Assembly (NCBI GenBank): GCA_905208455.1
Contig: CAJLPK010000005.1
Coordinates: 1 to 51,658 of the forward strand
From: an uncultured Bacillota bacterium
Lineage (GTDB): Bacteria; Bacillota; Clostridia; Christensenellales; QAND01
Direction: 5' to 3'
DNA: 51,658 bases
The position numbers were made by a program, and so were the translations under genes. Of the stretch, positions 1 to 8,180 are shown piece by piece (position 1 is the stretch's first letter; each line of letters begins with the position of its first letter). A model generated the notes under the pieces. The model was not told the DNA's origin and searched no databases. It was given only the letters and a program-made list of their open reading frames with translations.

Positions 1-174
1 TTGCCCGCAGCTGGCATCGATTTTCAACCACAGACCCGAGTTCGTCCAACCATTATTATAGTTTCATTGTAGTGGAGAACACTCTAAAAAGCAACAGATA
101 TTTTTAATTTCCTCTCTGTTTGTAAGGAATTTTTTTGTTCCTTTTTCTTTTTCGCCCTTATTTTTGTCAATTCT

Positions 175-825
175 TTATGCCTGGCATACTGCGCAAACCC
201 ATATGCTGGCCCCTTTTGCCTCCAATGCATCTGCGCAGGCCCTTACCGTACAGCCTGTGGTGACCACGTCGTCTACCAAGCAAATCCGTTTTCCCTTCAC
301 TGCCTCTTGCGCTTCAAAGGCGCCATATACATTGGCTCTTCTCTGCAGTGCTCCCAGCATCGCTTGCTGCTCCGTGCTCCTTATGCGCCGCAGCCAGCCG
401 GGCTCCACGGGAATGTCCATCCACGCTGCCATTCCCTCTGCCAGCAGCGCCGCTTGATTGTATCCGCGTTCATGCTGCCTGTCTTTGCCCAGCGGCACAG
501 GCACCAGCGCATCAGCCTCCAAGCTTCTTTGCAGGCATGCCTGCGCCATCACACAGCCCAAAGCCTCCGCCAAATACCTCTCGTTGTGGAATTTTAAGCC
601 TTTTACCATTTCCTCCACGGCCCCAGCATACGAAAAAGGGGCGATCACAACAAGCGATTCTTTAACCATCATCGGCTCCTCCCGGTGCGGCAGTTCAGCC
701 CAGCACCGCTGGCAAAAGCCCGTCTGCTCCACCAGTTCCCGCTCCTCTCCGCATAGGGCGCACCGGCACAACTCCGGCAAAAACAGCGAGCGGATCCCTT
801 TTCCCAGGACAGACAAGCATTTCAT
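175..825 (-). CDS. comF: ComF family phosphoribosyltransferase-like protein
   Basis: 216 residues, usual ComF length. The N-terminus carries a zinc-type cysteine cluster (CALC near residue 22, CQRCW near residue 38). The C-terminus has the phosphoribosyltransferase PRPP-binding motif (ICLVDDVVTTG). In naturally competent bacteria ComF acts in the cytosol in uptake of single-stranded DNA; many non-competent Clostridia also keep it. Its ATG overlaps the recD2 stop codon (ATGA), so it is the last gene of the metK-recD2-comF operon. The 174 bases downstream hold no gene, only a weak hairpin in an A/T-rich stretch. The family assignment is firm; the role in this organism is inferred. Confidence 0.93.
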   Translation of the reverse strand: MKCLSVLGKGIRSLFLPELCRCALCGEERELVEQTGFCQRCWAELPHREEPMMVKESLVVIAPFSYAGAVEEMVKGLKFHNERYLAEALGCVMAQACLQRSLEADALVPVPLGKDRQHERGYNQAALLAEGMAAWMDIPVEPGWLRRIRSTEQQAMLGALQRRANVYGAFEAQEAVKGKRICLVDDVVTTGCTVRACADALEAKGASIWVCAVCQA

Positions 826-3011
826 TGCTCCGCCCCATTCTTTCTCAATCTTTGCGCCAGCCCGCTGTACCGCCGCTTTGTCTTGTTGTTAGCGACCATC
901 TGCTGGATCACACTTTTTCGCCCAATGAGTATCACATGCTTTTTCGCCCTTGTCACCGCTGTATACAAAAGATTCCGATTGTACAGCATCGGCGTGCCGC
1001 CTAAAAGTGCGATGGCCACCCTGTCAAATTCGCTGCCCTGCGATTTGTGGATGCTGATGGCGTACGAGAGCGTAATTTCGTCCGCCTGCGCAAAATCGTA
1101 TTCCGATACCCTGTCATCATCAAAGCGCACGGTAAACATCTCCGCCTCCGTATGTATAGCGGTGATAACGCCGAGCTCTCCATTGAATACGCCCTTCCCG
1201 CGTTCCAGTTCTTCTCCCCGGTCGCGTGTCCAGGGCTGGTTATAATCGTTGCGGATCTGCATCACCTGATCCCCTACCCGGAAGGTTTGCCCATAACGGG
1301 CAAACTCTGCCTTTCTATGCCCTGCCGGATTGATAAGCTCCTGCAGCTTGCCATTGAGCGATATGACCCCGCTTTCCCCCTTCTTCATCGGCGTGATCAC
1401 CTGCCAGTCCCCTTCTGCGCAAAGCTGCTGTAAGCACTGCCACACCTGTCCCGGGTTTTCTGCCTGCCACAGCTCAAAGCCCTGCCCCGGCGCCGGCATT
1501 TCCCCTCGGTTGATGCGCCTGGCATTGAGGGAGATAGCGCTGCCCTCTCCTTGCCTGAAAATGGTATCCAGCGCTGTCACGGGGAACTGTCCGCAGCGGA
1601 TCAGGTCGTGCAGTACATGGCCTGGGCCCACAGACGGCAGCTGGTCGGCGTCTCCGATGAATACCACCCTGGTTCCCTGCGGGATCGCCCGCAGCAAATG
1701 CATCAGCAAAAAGGTATCCACCATCGACATTTCGTCCACGATGACAGCTTCCACCTCCAAGGGATGGTTTTCATCCTTTCCATATACCTCTTCGTTCTCT
1801 TCGCCCCGCCCGTATTCCAGCAAACGGTGAATGGTGTGCGCCGCACGGCCTGTCGCCTGCTCCATGCGCTTGGCCGCACGGCCCGTAGGCGCACAGAGCG
1901 CCACCTCCAGCCCTGCCTGCTCAAATAAGGACAGAACAAACTGCACAATGGTGGTTTTCCCGGTACCCGGGCCGCCTGTGATGATAGAGACCGGGGAGTC
2001 CGTTGCTGTCTCCACGGCGGTTCTTTGCTGCCCCGCCAGCTGTATGCCGCTGCTTTTCTGCCGGCGTTCTATGCTCTTTTGCACCTCCGCCCGCAGCGGC
2101 TTCAGCGGTGCCTCCCAGAGCTGCCGCAGCAGCGCCGCACACTCCTGTTCCGCCCGGTAATAGCCCGACAAATAAACGGGTTCGTCCTCCCCTTCTCCCA
2201 GCTTCAGCACGCCGGTTTGGATCATGCGTACCGCTGCCCGCTGCACCCGCTCCACATCCGTACGCAGCTGCTTGGCCGTAAACGGAATGAGGATCTCGCT
2301 CGGCAAGAACATGTGCCCTTCGCCGGAGGCAAGCTGCAGCGTATGCCGCAGCCCCGCTTCCATACGAAACGGGGCGTCCGCTTCAATGCCCATCTTCTGC
2401 GCGATGGCATCCGCCGTCTTGAACCCTATGCCGAAAATATCATCCGACAGCCGGTACGGGTTTTCCTTTACTCTGGAAACAGCGTCTTCCCCGTATTCCG
2501 CGGCAATGCGAATGGCCTGCGATACCGTGATCCCATATTCCGAAAGACCCGCGATGACCTGCCTTAGCTGCATATTCTCCGCATACGAAGTGCCAATTTT
2601 AGCCGCCGTCACAGGCCCGATGCCCGGCACCCTGACCAGCTGGTTGGGCGCAAAGGTCAAAATATCCCCCGCCTCGTCGCCAAAGGTCTGGATGATGGCG
2701 CGTGCCGTGGCCGGCCCGCAGCCTTTAATCAGCCCGCTGGCCAAAAAGCGCTCCAGTTCCTCCGTTGTTTTAGGTAGCATAGGACGGCAAACGGCCGCCT
2801 GAAATTGGCGGCCGTATTCTCTGTGCATGGTAAACACACCCTCCAGCTGTACCCGTTCCCCCTGGCCCAGCATAGGGCTGTACCCTACCGCAGTCAACTC
2901 CTCCCCGTCGTCTGTCATAATTTCCATCACGGTATAGCCGTTGCCCTCGTTGCGGTAAACGATCTGTGTGACCATGCCTTCCAGCATGATTTTCTCCTGC
3001 CCATATTCCAT
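822..3011 (-). CDS. recD2: RecD2-type ATP-dependent 5'-3' DNA helicase
   Basis: Superfamily 1B helicase of the RecD2/RecD-like family, which works without RecBC in Bacillota and helps genome maintenance. I place the start at the ATG whose A is the last base of the metK stop codon (TGATG), giving 729 residues; an in-frame ATG 45 bases upstream lies inside metK and has no ribosome site. Domains in order are an N-terminal OB-like region, helix-hairpin-helix repeats (GCGPATARAI, VPGIGPVTAAKIG), then the helicase core with Walker A GGPGTGKTT near residue 345, a DEMSMVD Walker B, and the C-terminal motif SIHKSQGSEFD. It overlaps comF by 4 bases, so the three genes are probably translationally coupled. 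Confidence 0.95.
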   Translation of the reverse strand: MEYGQEKIMLEGMVTQIVYRNEGNGYTVMEIMTDDGEELTAVGYSPMLGQGERVQLEGVFTMHREYGRQFQAAVCRPMLPKTTEELERFLASGLIKGCGPATARAIIQTFGDEAGDILTFAPNQLVRVPGIGPVTAAKIGTSYAENMQLRQVIAGLSEYGITVSQAIRIAAEYGEDAVSRVKENPYRLSDDIFGIGFKTADAIAQKMGIEADAPFRMEAGLRHTLQLASGEGHMFLPSEILIPFTAKQLRTDVERVQRAAVRMIQTGVLKLGEGEDEPVYLSGYYRAEQECAALLRQLWEAPLKPLRAEVQKSIERRQKSSGIQLAGQQRTAVETATDSPVSIITGGPGTGKTTIVQFVLSLFEQAGLEVALCAPTGRAAKRMEQATGRAAHTIHRLLEYGRGEENEEVYGKDENHPLEVEAVIVDEMSMVDTFLLMHLLRAIPQGTRVVFIGDADQLPSVGPGHVLHDLIRCGQFPVTALDTIFRQGEGSAISLNARRINRGEMPAPGQGFELWQAENPGQVWQCLQQLCAEGDWQVITPMKKGESGVISLNGKLQELINPAGHRKAEFARYGQTFRVGDQVMQIRNDYNQPWTRDRGEELERGKGVFNGELGVITAIHTEAEMFTVRFDDDRVSEYDFAQADEITLSYAISIHKSQGSEFDRVAIALLGGTPMLYNRNLLYTAVTRAKKHVILIGRKSVIQQMVANNKTKRRYSGLAQRLRKNGAEQ

Positions 3012-4180
3012 CAAAGCTTTTTCTTCAAATCCTCCATCAGATCCAACTTCTCCCAAGGCAGATCCAGGTCCGGACGGCCGAAATGCCCATAAGCCGCGAT
3101 CTGCTTATACAGCGGGCGGCGCAGGCCCAGCCTTTCGATGATGGCCTGCGGCCGGAAGTCCATCGCCAGGCACAGCGCATTTTCAATGTCCGTTTCCTTG
3201 GCTTTGGCCGTGCCCCTCGTATCAATGCGCACCGAAACGGGATGCGCCACGCCAATGGCATAGGCCAGTTGCAGCTCGCATTCCTCTGCCAAGCCTGCGG
3301 CCACGATGTTTTTGGCCGCATACCGCGCCGCATAGCTGGCGCTGCGGTCTACCTTTGTCGGGTCCTTGCCGGAAAACGCGCCGCCGCCATGGCGTGCGTA
3401 TCCGCCGTAAGTATCCACAATGATTTTCCGGCCCGTCAAGCCCGCATCCCCATGCGGGCCGCCGATGACAAAACGCCCCGTTGGGTTGATATAATATTTC
3501 GTATCGCCATCCAGCAGGCGCTGCGGAATTACCTTGGCGATCACCTTTTCCATCATATCCTTTTCGATTTGCGCATGTGCCGCATCGGGATCATGCTGCG
3601 TAGAAATAACTACCGTATCCACCCGCACCGGCACACCATCTACATATTCCACCGTGACCTGGCTTTTTCCATCCGGGCGCATATACGGCACCTCTCCGCT
3701 TTTGCGCACCTGGCTCATCCTGCGCGTCAGCGCATGCGCCAGCTCGATGGGCAGCGGCATAAACTGTTCGGTTTGGCTGCAGGCAAAGCCAAACATTAAG
3801 CCCTGGTCGCCGGCGCCGATGTCCAGGCCGCCCTGGGCCCTTGTCTCCAGCGCGCTGTCCACGCCCATGGCAATGTCCGGCGATTGCTCATCTATGCTCA
3901 CTACCACCGCGCAGGTATCCGCGTCAAACCCGTATTTCCCCCGCGTATACCCAATATCGCGCACCGTATCGCGCGCCACCTTTTGCAGGTCGACATAGCA
4001 ATTCGTCGTAATCTCTCCGAAAATATTCAGCAATCCTGTGCTTGCCGTACACTCACAGGCCACGCGCGCGGCCGGGTCGTGCCGCAAAATCTCATCTACC
4101 ACCGCATCGGATACCTGGTCGCAGAGCTTGTCCGGATGCCCTTCCGTCACGGATTCAGACGTAAAATACCGCTTGTCCAA
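3011..4180 (-). CDS. metK: S-adenosylmethionine synthetase
   Basis: 389 residues, the normal MetK length. It makes S-adenosylmethionine from methionine and ATP in the cytosol. Signature segments are visible: GHPDKLCDQ near the N-terminus, GAGDQGLMFG, and GGGAFSGKDPTKVDRS with the phosphate-binding lysines. The start codon is TTG (residues MDKRYF), supported by the strong site GAGGAGG 8 bases upstream and by the family N-terminus. It is the first gene of an overlapping operon with recD2 and comF and lies directly behind an S-box riboswitch, so the whole operon should be shut down when SAM is plentiful. Confidence 0.98.
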   Translation of the reverse strand: MDKRYFTSESVTEGHPDKLCDQVSDAVVDEILRHDPAARVACECTASTGLLNIFGEITTNCYVDLQKVARDTVRDIGYTRGKYGFDADTCAVVVSIDEQSPDIAMGVDSALETRAQGGLDIGAGDQGLMFGFACSQTEQFMPLPIELAHALTRRMSQVRKSGEVPYMRPDGKSQVTVEYVDGVPVRVDTVVISTQHDPDAAHAQIEKDMMEKVIAKVIPQRLLDGDTKYYINPTGRFVIGGPHGDAGLTGRKIIVDTYGGYARHGGGAFSGKDPTKVDRSASYAARYAAKNIVAAGLAEECELQLAYAIGVAHPVSVRIDTRGTAKAKETDIENALCLAMDFRPQAIIERLGLRRPLYKQIAAYGHFGRPDLDLPWEKLDLMEDLKKKL

Positions 4181-4212
4181 TCTATTTCCCTCCTCGTGTT
4201 TGCCGGGGTATC

Positions 4213-4235
4213 AAAAAAACCCCGCGGCGCGGGGC
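4213..4235 (-). terminator. Intrinsic terminator of the metK riboswitch
   Basis: Read on the minus strand, a GC-rich hairpin (CCCCGC/GCGGGG) is followed by seven T. It lies between the SAM aptamer and the metK ribosome site. It should form when SAM is bound and stop transcription before metK. Confidence 0.9.
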
Positions 4236-4254
4236 TTGTTTCTTTCATCCGCGC

Positions 4255-4353
4255 CTCATCTTCCGGGCCTGCCGCCCGCAGGAATTGGCACCTTGCATTC
4301 TTTGCCGGTTGCCGGGCTTCATAGGGCCTGTTCCCTCCGCCGCTCTGGATAAG
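4255..4353 (-). promoter_or_regulatory. SAM-I (S-box) riboswitch aptamer
   Basis: On the minus strand the leader has the S-box core in the right order: CTTATC at the 5' side of P1, GAGGGA, GATGAAGCCCGGCAACC-like (here CTATGAAGCCCGGCAACC), GGTGCCAATTCCTGC, and the closing GATGAG that pairs with CTTATC. It sits between a good promoter and a terminator upstream of metK, the classic S-box target. Identification is by motif recognition; no covariance search was run. Confidence 0.93.
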
Positions 4354-4369
4354 GCAAATCCATGGCTTT

Positions 4370-4398
4370 ATTATACTGCCCTTTTCTGCTCCTGGCAA
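4370..4398 (-). promoter_or_regulatory. metK promoter (SigA type)
   Basis: TTGCCA at 4398-4393, a 17-base spacer and TATAAT at 4375-4370 on the minus strand. The predicted transcript starts about 10 bases before the riboswitch aptamer. Confidence 0.85.
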
Positions 4399-4404
4399 GG
4401 GCCA

Positions 4405-4433
4405 TTGCGCAGCGTTTTCGGATACGCTACAAT
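4405..4433 (+). promoter_or_regulatory. Promoter of the PP-loop gene
   Basis: TTGCGC at 4405-4410, a 17-base spacer and TACAAT at 4428-4433. Its -35 box is only 6 bases from the -35 box of the divergent metK promoter, so the two promoters are back to back. Confidence 0.7.
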
Positions 4434-4459
4434 AGCACAAGACCGAAAGGATGGTTTTC

Positions 4460-5194
4460 ATGAAATATACATTGGGCTGTGTCCGCAAAGCAGACGACGA
4501 CTTTGCCCTGATCCAACCGGGCGACTCCGTTGCCGTCGGCGTTTCAGGCGGCAAAGACAGCATACTGTGCCTGGAGGCACTGCGCCTTTATCAAATGTTC
4601 TCCCATAAGCAGTATTCCCTGTGTGCCGTCACCGTAGATCCAGGGTATGGCTTTGACCCCTCCCCCTTGGCAGCGTATTGTGAAGCGCACGGCATTCCCT
4701 TTCATTTCGCCCCAGGCGCCGTGGTGGAGACTGCCAATACCCTGGCCAAGCCTGGAAAAAGCCCCTGCTCGTTCTGCGCCAAGATGCGGCGCGGCGCGCT
4801 CAATGCAAAGGCAAAGGCTCTGGGCTGCAACAAGGTGGCCCTGGCTCATCATCGAGACGACGCTTTGGAGACCTTTTTGCTCAGCATGTTTTATGAAGGC
4901 CGTCTCAATACCTTAGCGCCCAAAAGCTATTTGCAGCGGGCGGATCTTACTGTCATCCGTCCTTTTCTCTATTTGGAGGAAGCACATATCAAAGGCGCGG
5001 TACGCCGCCTCGGGCTGCCTGTTGTCCCCTCCCCCTGCCCATTCGACGGACATACCAAGCGCGAAACCATGAAGCAATATCTCAAAACTCTGCGCAGGCA
5101 ATTCAAGCGTGCAGATGAGATGATGTTCTTTGCGCTCTCCAATACAGAGGGCTACCATCTCTGGGATCAATACAAGCAGCCGTCCGCAACATAA
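4460..5194 (+). CDS. TtcA-like PP-loop ATPase (tRNA thiolation family)
   Basis: Adenine-nucleotide alpha-hydrolase (PP-loop) protein of about 244 residues. SGGKDS near residue 30 is the ATP-pyrophosphatase loop, and CSFCAKMRRG holds the CxxC found in TtcA proteins, which bind an iron-sulfur cluster for 2-thiocytidine formation at tRNA position 32. A further conserved segment is AHHRDDALETFLL. I prefer the second ATG (4460, MKYTLG) because GAAAGG lies 10 bases before it and abuts the first ATG at 4451. It is a single-gene unit ending at a bidirectional terminator. The exact tRNA target is inferred from the family only. Confidence 0.85.
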   Translation: MKYTLGCVRKADDDFALIQPGDSVAVGVSGGKDSILCLEALRLYQMFSHKQYSLCAVTVDPGYGFDPSPLAAYCEAHGIPFHFAPGAVVETANTLAKPGKSPCSFCAKMRRGALNAKAKALGCNKVALAHHRDDALETFLLSMFYEGRLNTLAPKSYLQRADLTVIRPFLYLEEAHIKGAVRRLGLPVVPSPCPFDGHTKRETMKQYLKTLRRQFKRADEMMFFALSNTEGYHLWDQYKQPSAT

Positions 5195-5220
5195 AAACAG
5201 GGCCAAAGGGCCCTGTTTTT
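5193..5220. terminator. Bidirectional terminator
   Basis: AAAAACAGGGCC-AAA-GGGCCCTGTTTTT. It serves the PP-loop gene on the plus strand and the convergent LCP gene on the minus strand. Confidence 0.9.
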
Positions 5221-5227
5221 ATGTTGT

Positions 5228-6478
5228 TTACTCATCGTCGCTTTGGCCTGTATCCGTCGGCCGCTGGGTAGCCGAATGTGTCGTCGTAGGCTTGGGCGTT
5301 GCAGTTTTTTTCTGTGTGGGTTTCGGCGTCGCTGTTTTTTTCGTTGTCTTCTTTGGCGCAGAGGTTTTCTTCGTCGTCTTTTTGGGCGCCGCCGTTTTCT
5401 TTGTCGTTTCCGTCGGGCTCGGCGTGGCCGTCTCCGACGGTTCCGGCGTAACCGTTACCCCTGTCTGGTCCGGGTCCTTGATGTAAAACGTATCAATGAC
5501 CGTCTGTTCCAGCGCTTCCTCATCCAAGATCCAGCCCGAACCGCCGCCCACAGCGCCAGAGGTGCCTGCCAGCTGCGTCTGCTGCATGGTATCCAAATCA
5601 ATATTCTTCAATATTTTGGCATAAGCCACCATCTCATCCGTGCTCAGGTTTGTAAACACATATTTGGTCATGCTGCTGTAAATACTGGGGATCTGCGTGA
5701 CCTGCATATTCTTGATCGCCTTCGCCAGGCCCATCAAAAACTGCATCTGCCTTTGGCCGCGCGAAATATCCGATCCGTCCATACCGGCAATTTTACGCTG
5801 AATACAGAAGGTAAATGCCTGGTCCCCCGTCAGCTTAACGGTCTCGCCTTCCTTGCCTACGCCGGTTACAGATTCCTTCAGCGTCACGGTAACGCCGCCC
5901 ACCGCGTCGTTGAGCGGGCTAACGCCGTCCATATTGATTCCGCCGTATTTTTCCAGCGGAATATCATATTTGCCATCGCAGGATAGCAGGCGCTTTACGC
6001 AATACACCACATTTTCCGCGCCCTTGTTGCGGTCCTGGTTGCCGCCGCCGTACGGGAACGAAGAGTTCAGCTTATTATAGTCCTCTTTATAGACATTGCC
6101 GTCGGTATCAATATGGCGGATCAGCGCTTTAGAGTCGCGCGGGCAAACGATCATTTTAATGGTATTTTCTACCACGTCTACTGCGCAGACCACCATCGTA
6201 TCGCTGCGCGCGCCCAATTCTTCACGGTCCTCCGCCTCGGACTGGTCTATGCCTATGAGCATCAATGTCACAAGGTTATCGTTGTAGTAATACCGCTCCC
6301 CCTTATAGGTGATATAGGTCTTTGGCTTGTTGGATCCCAACTCCCCGTCGTTATCCAGCAGGATATCCGGGTTGATGTTCTTTAGCCGCTGATACGCCGC
6401 AAAAAATACGCCGCCTGCCCCTACGATCAATACCGCCAAAATACAGGAGAGGATCTTGATCAACTTTCTTCTGTTCAA
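5228..6478 (-). CDS. LytR-CpsA-Psr (LCP) family cell-wall ligase with a repeat tail
   Basis: 416 residues. LCP proteins attach anionic polymers such as teichoic acids or capsule to peptidoglycan on the outside of the membrane. A short basic N-terminus is followed by one membrane segment (about residues 9-29). The LCP domain runs from about residue 70 (MLIGIDQSEAEDREELGARS, with the Arg/Asp motif RSDTM) to about 325, including VVYCVKRLL and SRGQRQMQFL. The last 75 residues are Thr/Lys/Pro/Ala-rich imperfect repeats (KKTTKKT-type units), which is unusual and should lie in the wall. The start is TTG with GGAGG about 9 bases upstream. Confidence 0.92.
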   Translation of the reverse strand: MNRRKLIKILSCILAVLIVGAGGVFFAAYQRLKNINPDILLDNDGELGSNKPKTYITYKGERYYYNDNLVTLMLIGIDQSEAEDREELGARSDTMVVCAVDVVENTIKMIVCPRDSKALIRHIDTDGNVYKEDYNKLNSSFPYGGGNQDRNKGAENVVYCVKRLLSCDGKYDIPLEKYGGINMDGVSPLNDAVGGVTVTLKESVTGVGKEGETVKLTGDQAFTFCIQRKIAGMDGSDISRGQRQMQFLMGLAKAIKNMQVTQIPSIYSSMTKYVFTNLSTDEMVAYAKILKNIDLDTMQQTQLAGTSGAVGGGSGWILDEEALEQTVIDTFYIKDPDQTGVTVTPEPSETATPSPTETTKKTAAPKKTTKKTSAPKKTTKKTATPKPTQKKTATPKPTTTHSATQRPTDTGQSDDE

Positions 6479-6500
6479 ATGCGTTGCCTCCTAAATTGCA

Positions 6501-6524
6501 AGTCTGCCATTTTCATGGCAGACT
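6501..6524 (-). terminator. Hairpin between mreB and the LCP gene
   Basis: Perfect 10-base stem AGTCTGCCAT/ATGGCAGACT with a 4-base loop. On the minus strand it is followed by TTGCAATTT and then directly by the LCP ribosome site. The T tract is poor, so it may be a weak terminator, an attenuator or an mRNA processing/stability hairpin. Confidence 0.5.
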
Positions 6525-6539
6525 CCACAACGTAGTTCG

Positions 6540-7592
6540 TTAAATATCCAGATAATTGCCGCGCTTATAGTCGTACACCGCGCTGTAACTATCAATATCC
6601 TCCAATGCCTTGCCCGTCCCAATCGCAACACAGCTGATCGCATCCTCCGCTACATAGCAGGGAAGCTTTGTTTTCTCCGTCAGCATACGGTCCAGGCCAT
6701 TGAGCAGCGAGCCGCCCCCCGTCATGCAGATGCCGTTTTCCGAAATATCCGCAGACAATTCCGGCGGGGTACGCTCCAATACGCCGTGCACCGCCTCAAA
6801 AATGAGCTGTACCGGCTCCTCCAGCGCTTCCAGGATCTCGTTGCCCGCGACACGGACGGTTCTCGGCAGCCCGGATACCAGGTTGCGGCCCGTGACATCC
6901 ATATATACCTCTTCGCTGCGCGGGTAAGCTGTGCCGATGTTGATTTTCAGCTCCTCGGCCGTCCGCTCCCCGATGAATAGATTGTGCTTTTTACGGATAT
7001 AGCGCACAATCGCTTCATCAAATTTATCCCCGGCCACCTTGATGGAATCGCTCACCACAGAGCCGCCCAGCGATACAACGGCCACATCCGACGTGCCGCC
7101 GCCTATATCCAGCACCATCGAGCCGTAGGGCGCGCCTATATCGATGCCCGCGCCGATCGCCGCCGCGATGGGCTCTTCTATCAAATAAGTCTTGCGTGCG
7201 CCTGCCTCGTCCGAAGCGTCAATCACGCTTCTTTTTTCCACCTCTGTTACGCCGCTGGGCACGCAGACCACGACCCTGGGCTTAAAAAACAGCTTGCGGC
7301 CAATGACTTTATTGAGAAAATAACGAAGCATTCGTTCCGTTACGTCAAAGTTTGAGATGACCCCGTCCTTCAGCGGCCGGATCGCCACGATATTGCCGGG
7401 CGTACGGCCGATCATCCGGCGCGCTTCATCTCCGATGGCAAGCATCCTTCCTGTAAAGCGGTCGATGGCCACCACCGATGGCTCGCGCAATACGATCCCT
7501 TGTCCCTTTACATATACCAGCACGCTGGCCGTTCCCAGGTCAATCCCTATATCGCTGTATTCAAACAGCTTGCTTTTTCCAAACAAAGCCAT
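6540..7592 (-). CDS. mreB: MreB/Mbl actin-like rod-shape protein
   Basis: 350 residues from the ATG at 7592 (MALFGKSK), which has GAGGG upstream; the longer in-frame start at 7661 adds an unconserved, promoter-proximal stretch. MreB-family filaments under the membrane direct side-wall synthesis. Actin-fold motifs are clear: phosphate-1 DIGIDLGTASVLVYV, phosphate-2 LDIGGGTSDVAVVSLGG, and the adenosine motif TGGGSLLNGLD. It follows spoIIID, an arrangement common in Clostridia, where this copy is often Mbl- or MreBH-like; which paralogue it is cannot be told here. mreC and mreD are not adjacent. Confidence 0.95.
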   Translation of the reverse strand: MALFGKSKLFEYSDIGIDLGTASVLVYVKGQGIVLREPSVVAIDRFTGRMLAIGDEARRMIGRTPGNIVAIRPLKDGVISNFDVTERMLRYFLNKVIGRKLFFKPRVVVCVPSGVTEVEKRSVIDASDEAGARKTYLIEEPIAAAIGAGIDIGAPYGSMVLDIGGGTSDVAVVSLGGSVVSDSIKVAGDKFDEAIVRYIRKKHNLFIGERTAEELKINIGTAYPRSEEVYMDVTGRNLVSGLPRTVRVAGNEILEALEEPVQLIFEAVHGVLERTPPELSADISENGICMTGGGSLLNGLDRMLTEKTKLPCYVAEDAISCVAIGTGKALEDIDSYSAVYDYKRGNYLDI

Positions 7593-7675
7593 TGTATCGC
7601 CCTCGTTCCTGCGTTTTTCTATATTCTTTCCTTTTTTCAAAAAAAGTGCACAAAATGCCAAAACAAATTCACTTT

Positions 7676-7704
7676 ATCTTACCTTGTTTGTCTCCGTTTT
7701 TCAA
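7676..7704 (-). promoter_or_regulatory. mreB promoter
   Basis: Minus strand TTGAAA at 7704-7699, a 17-base spacer and TAAGAT at 7681-7676, about 85 bases before the mreB start. Confidence 0.6.
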
Positions 7705-7780
7705 CTCTCTTTCCCTTATAAAACGACAGAAGCAGACAAGTTTGTTGCTTAGTCTACCACCATACATCCTCCGATGCAAG

Positions 7781-7810
7781 AAAAAAAGCGCCGTTTGCCC
7801 AGCGCTTTTC
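7781..7810 (-). terminator. Terminator after spoIIID
   Basis: Minus strand AGCGC...GCGCT hairpin followed by seven T, between spoIIID and the mreB promoter. The stem is short. Confidence 0.6.
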
Positions 7811-7845
7811 TTTGCTTGTCCTCCTGATTTTACCAACGTGCAAGC

Positions 7846-8100
7846 CTAGCTTTGCACGGCCTTGTATTTGCGGTGCGTCGCCTCTCCGCCTCTTAGGTGC
7901 CTTTCTGCCTTGTTTTTGTCCAAAACGACGCGCACCTGCCGATACAGCTGGAAATTCAACCGCTGCAGCCGGTCGCAGACATCCTTATGGATGGTGCTTT
8001 TGCTTACGCCGAATTGCTTGGCCGCATCCCGTACCGTCGCCCCTGTTTCCAGGATGTAACCGGCTACCTGCATCACTCGTTGTTCGATATATCCGCGCAT
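7846..8100 (-). CDS. spoIIID: Stage III sporulation protein D, mother-cell transcription regulator
   Basis: 84 residues from the ATG at 8100 (MRGYIEQRV). A GTG at 8112 is possible, but AAGGGTGAG is better spaced for the ATG. SpoIIID is the small DNA-binding protein that tunes SigE-dependent genes in the mother cell. The helix-turn-helix is visible (TVRDAAKQFGVSKSTIHKDV), as is the very conserved segment RHLRGGEATHRKYK. Its presence indicates a complete endospore programme. It lies upstream of mreB on the same strand. Confidence 0.97.
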   Translation of the reverse strand: MRGYIEQRVMQVAGYILETGATVRDAAKQFGVSKSTIHKDVCDRLQRLNFQLYRQVRVVLDKNKAERHLRGGEATHRKYKAVQS

Positions 8101-8180
8101 TTCCCCACTCACCCTTTTTCACAGTTTGTACAGGGTATGAAAAAATGCGCGCATTTATGCGGCCGGAATGGGGTGCCACA

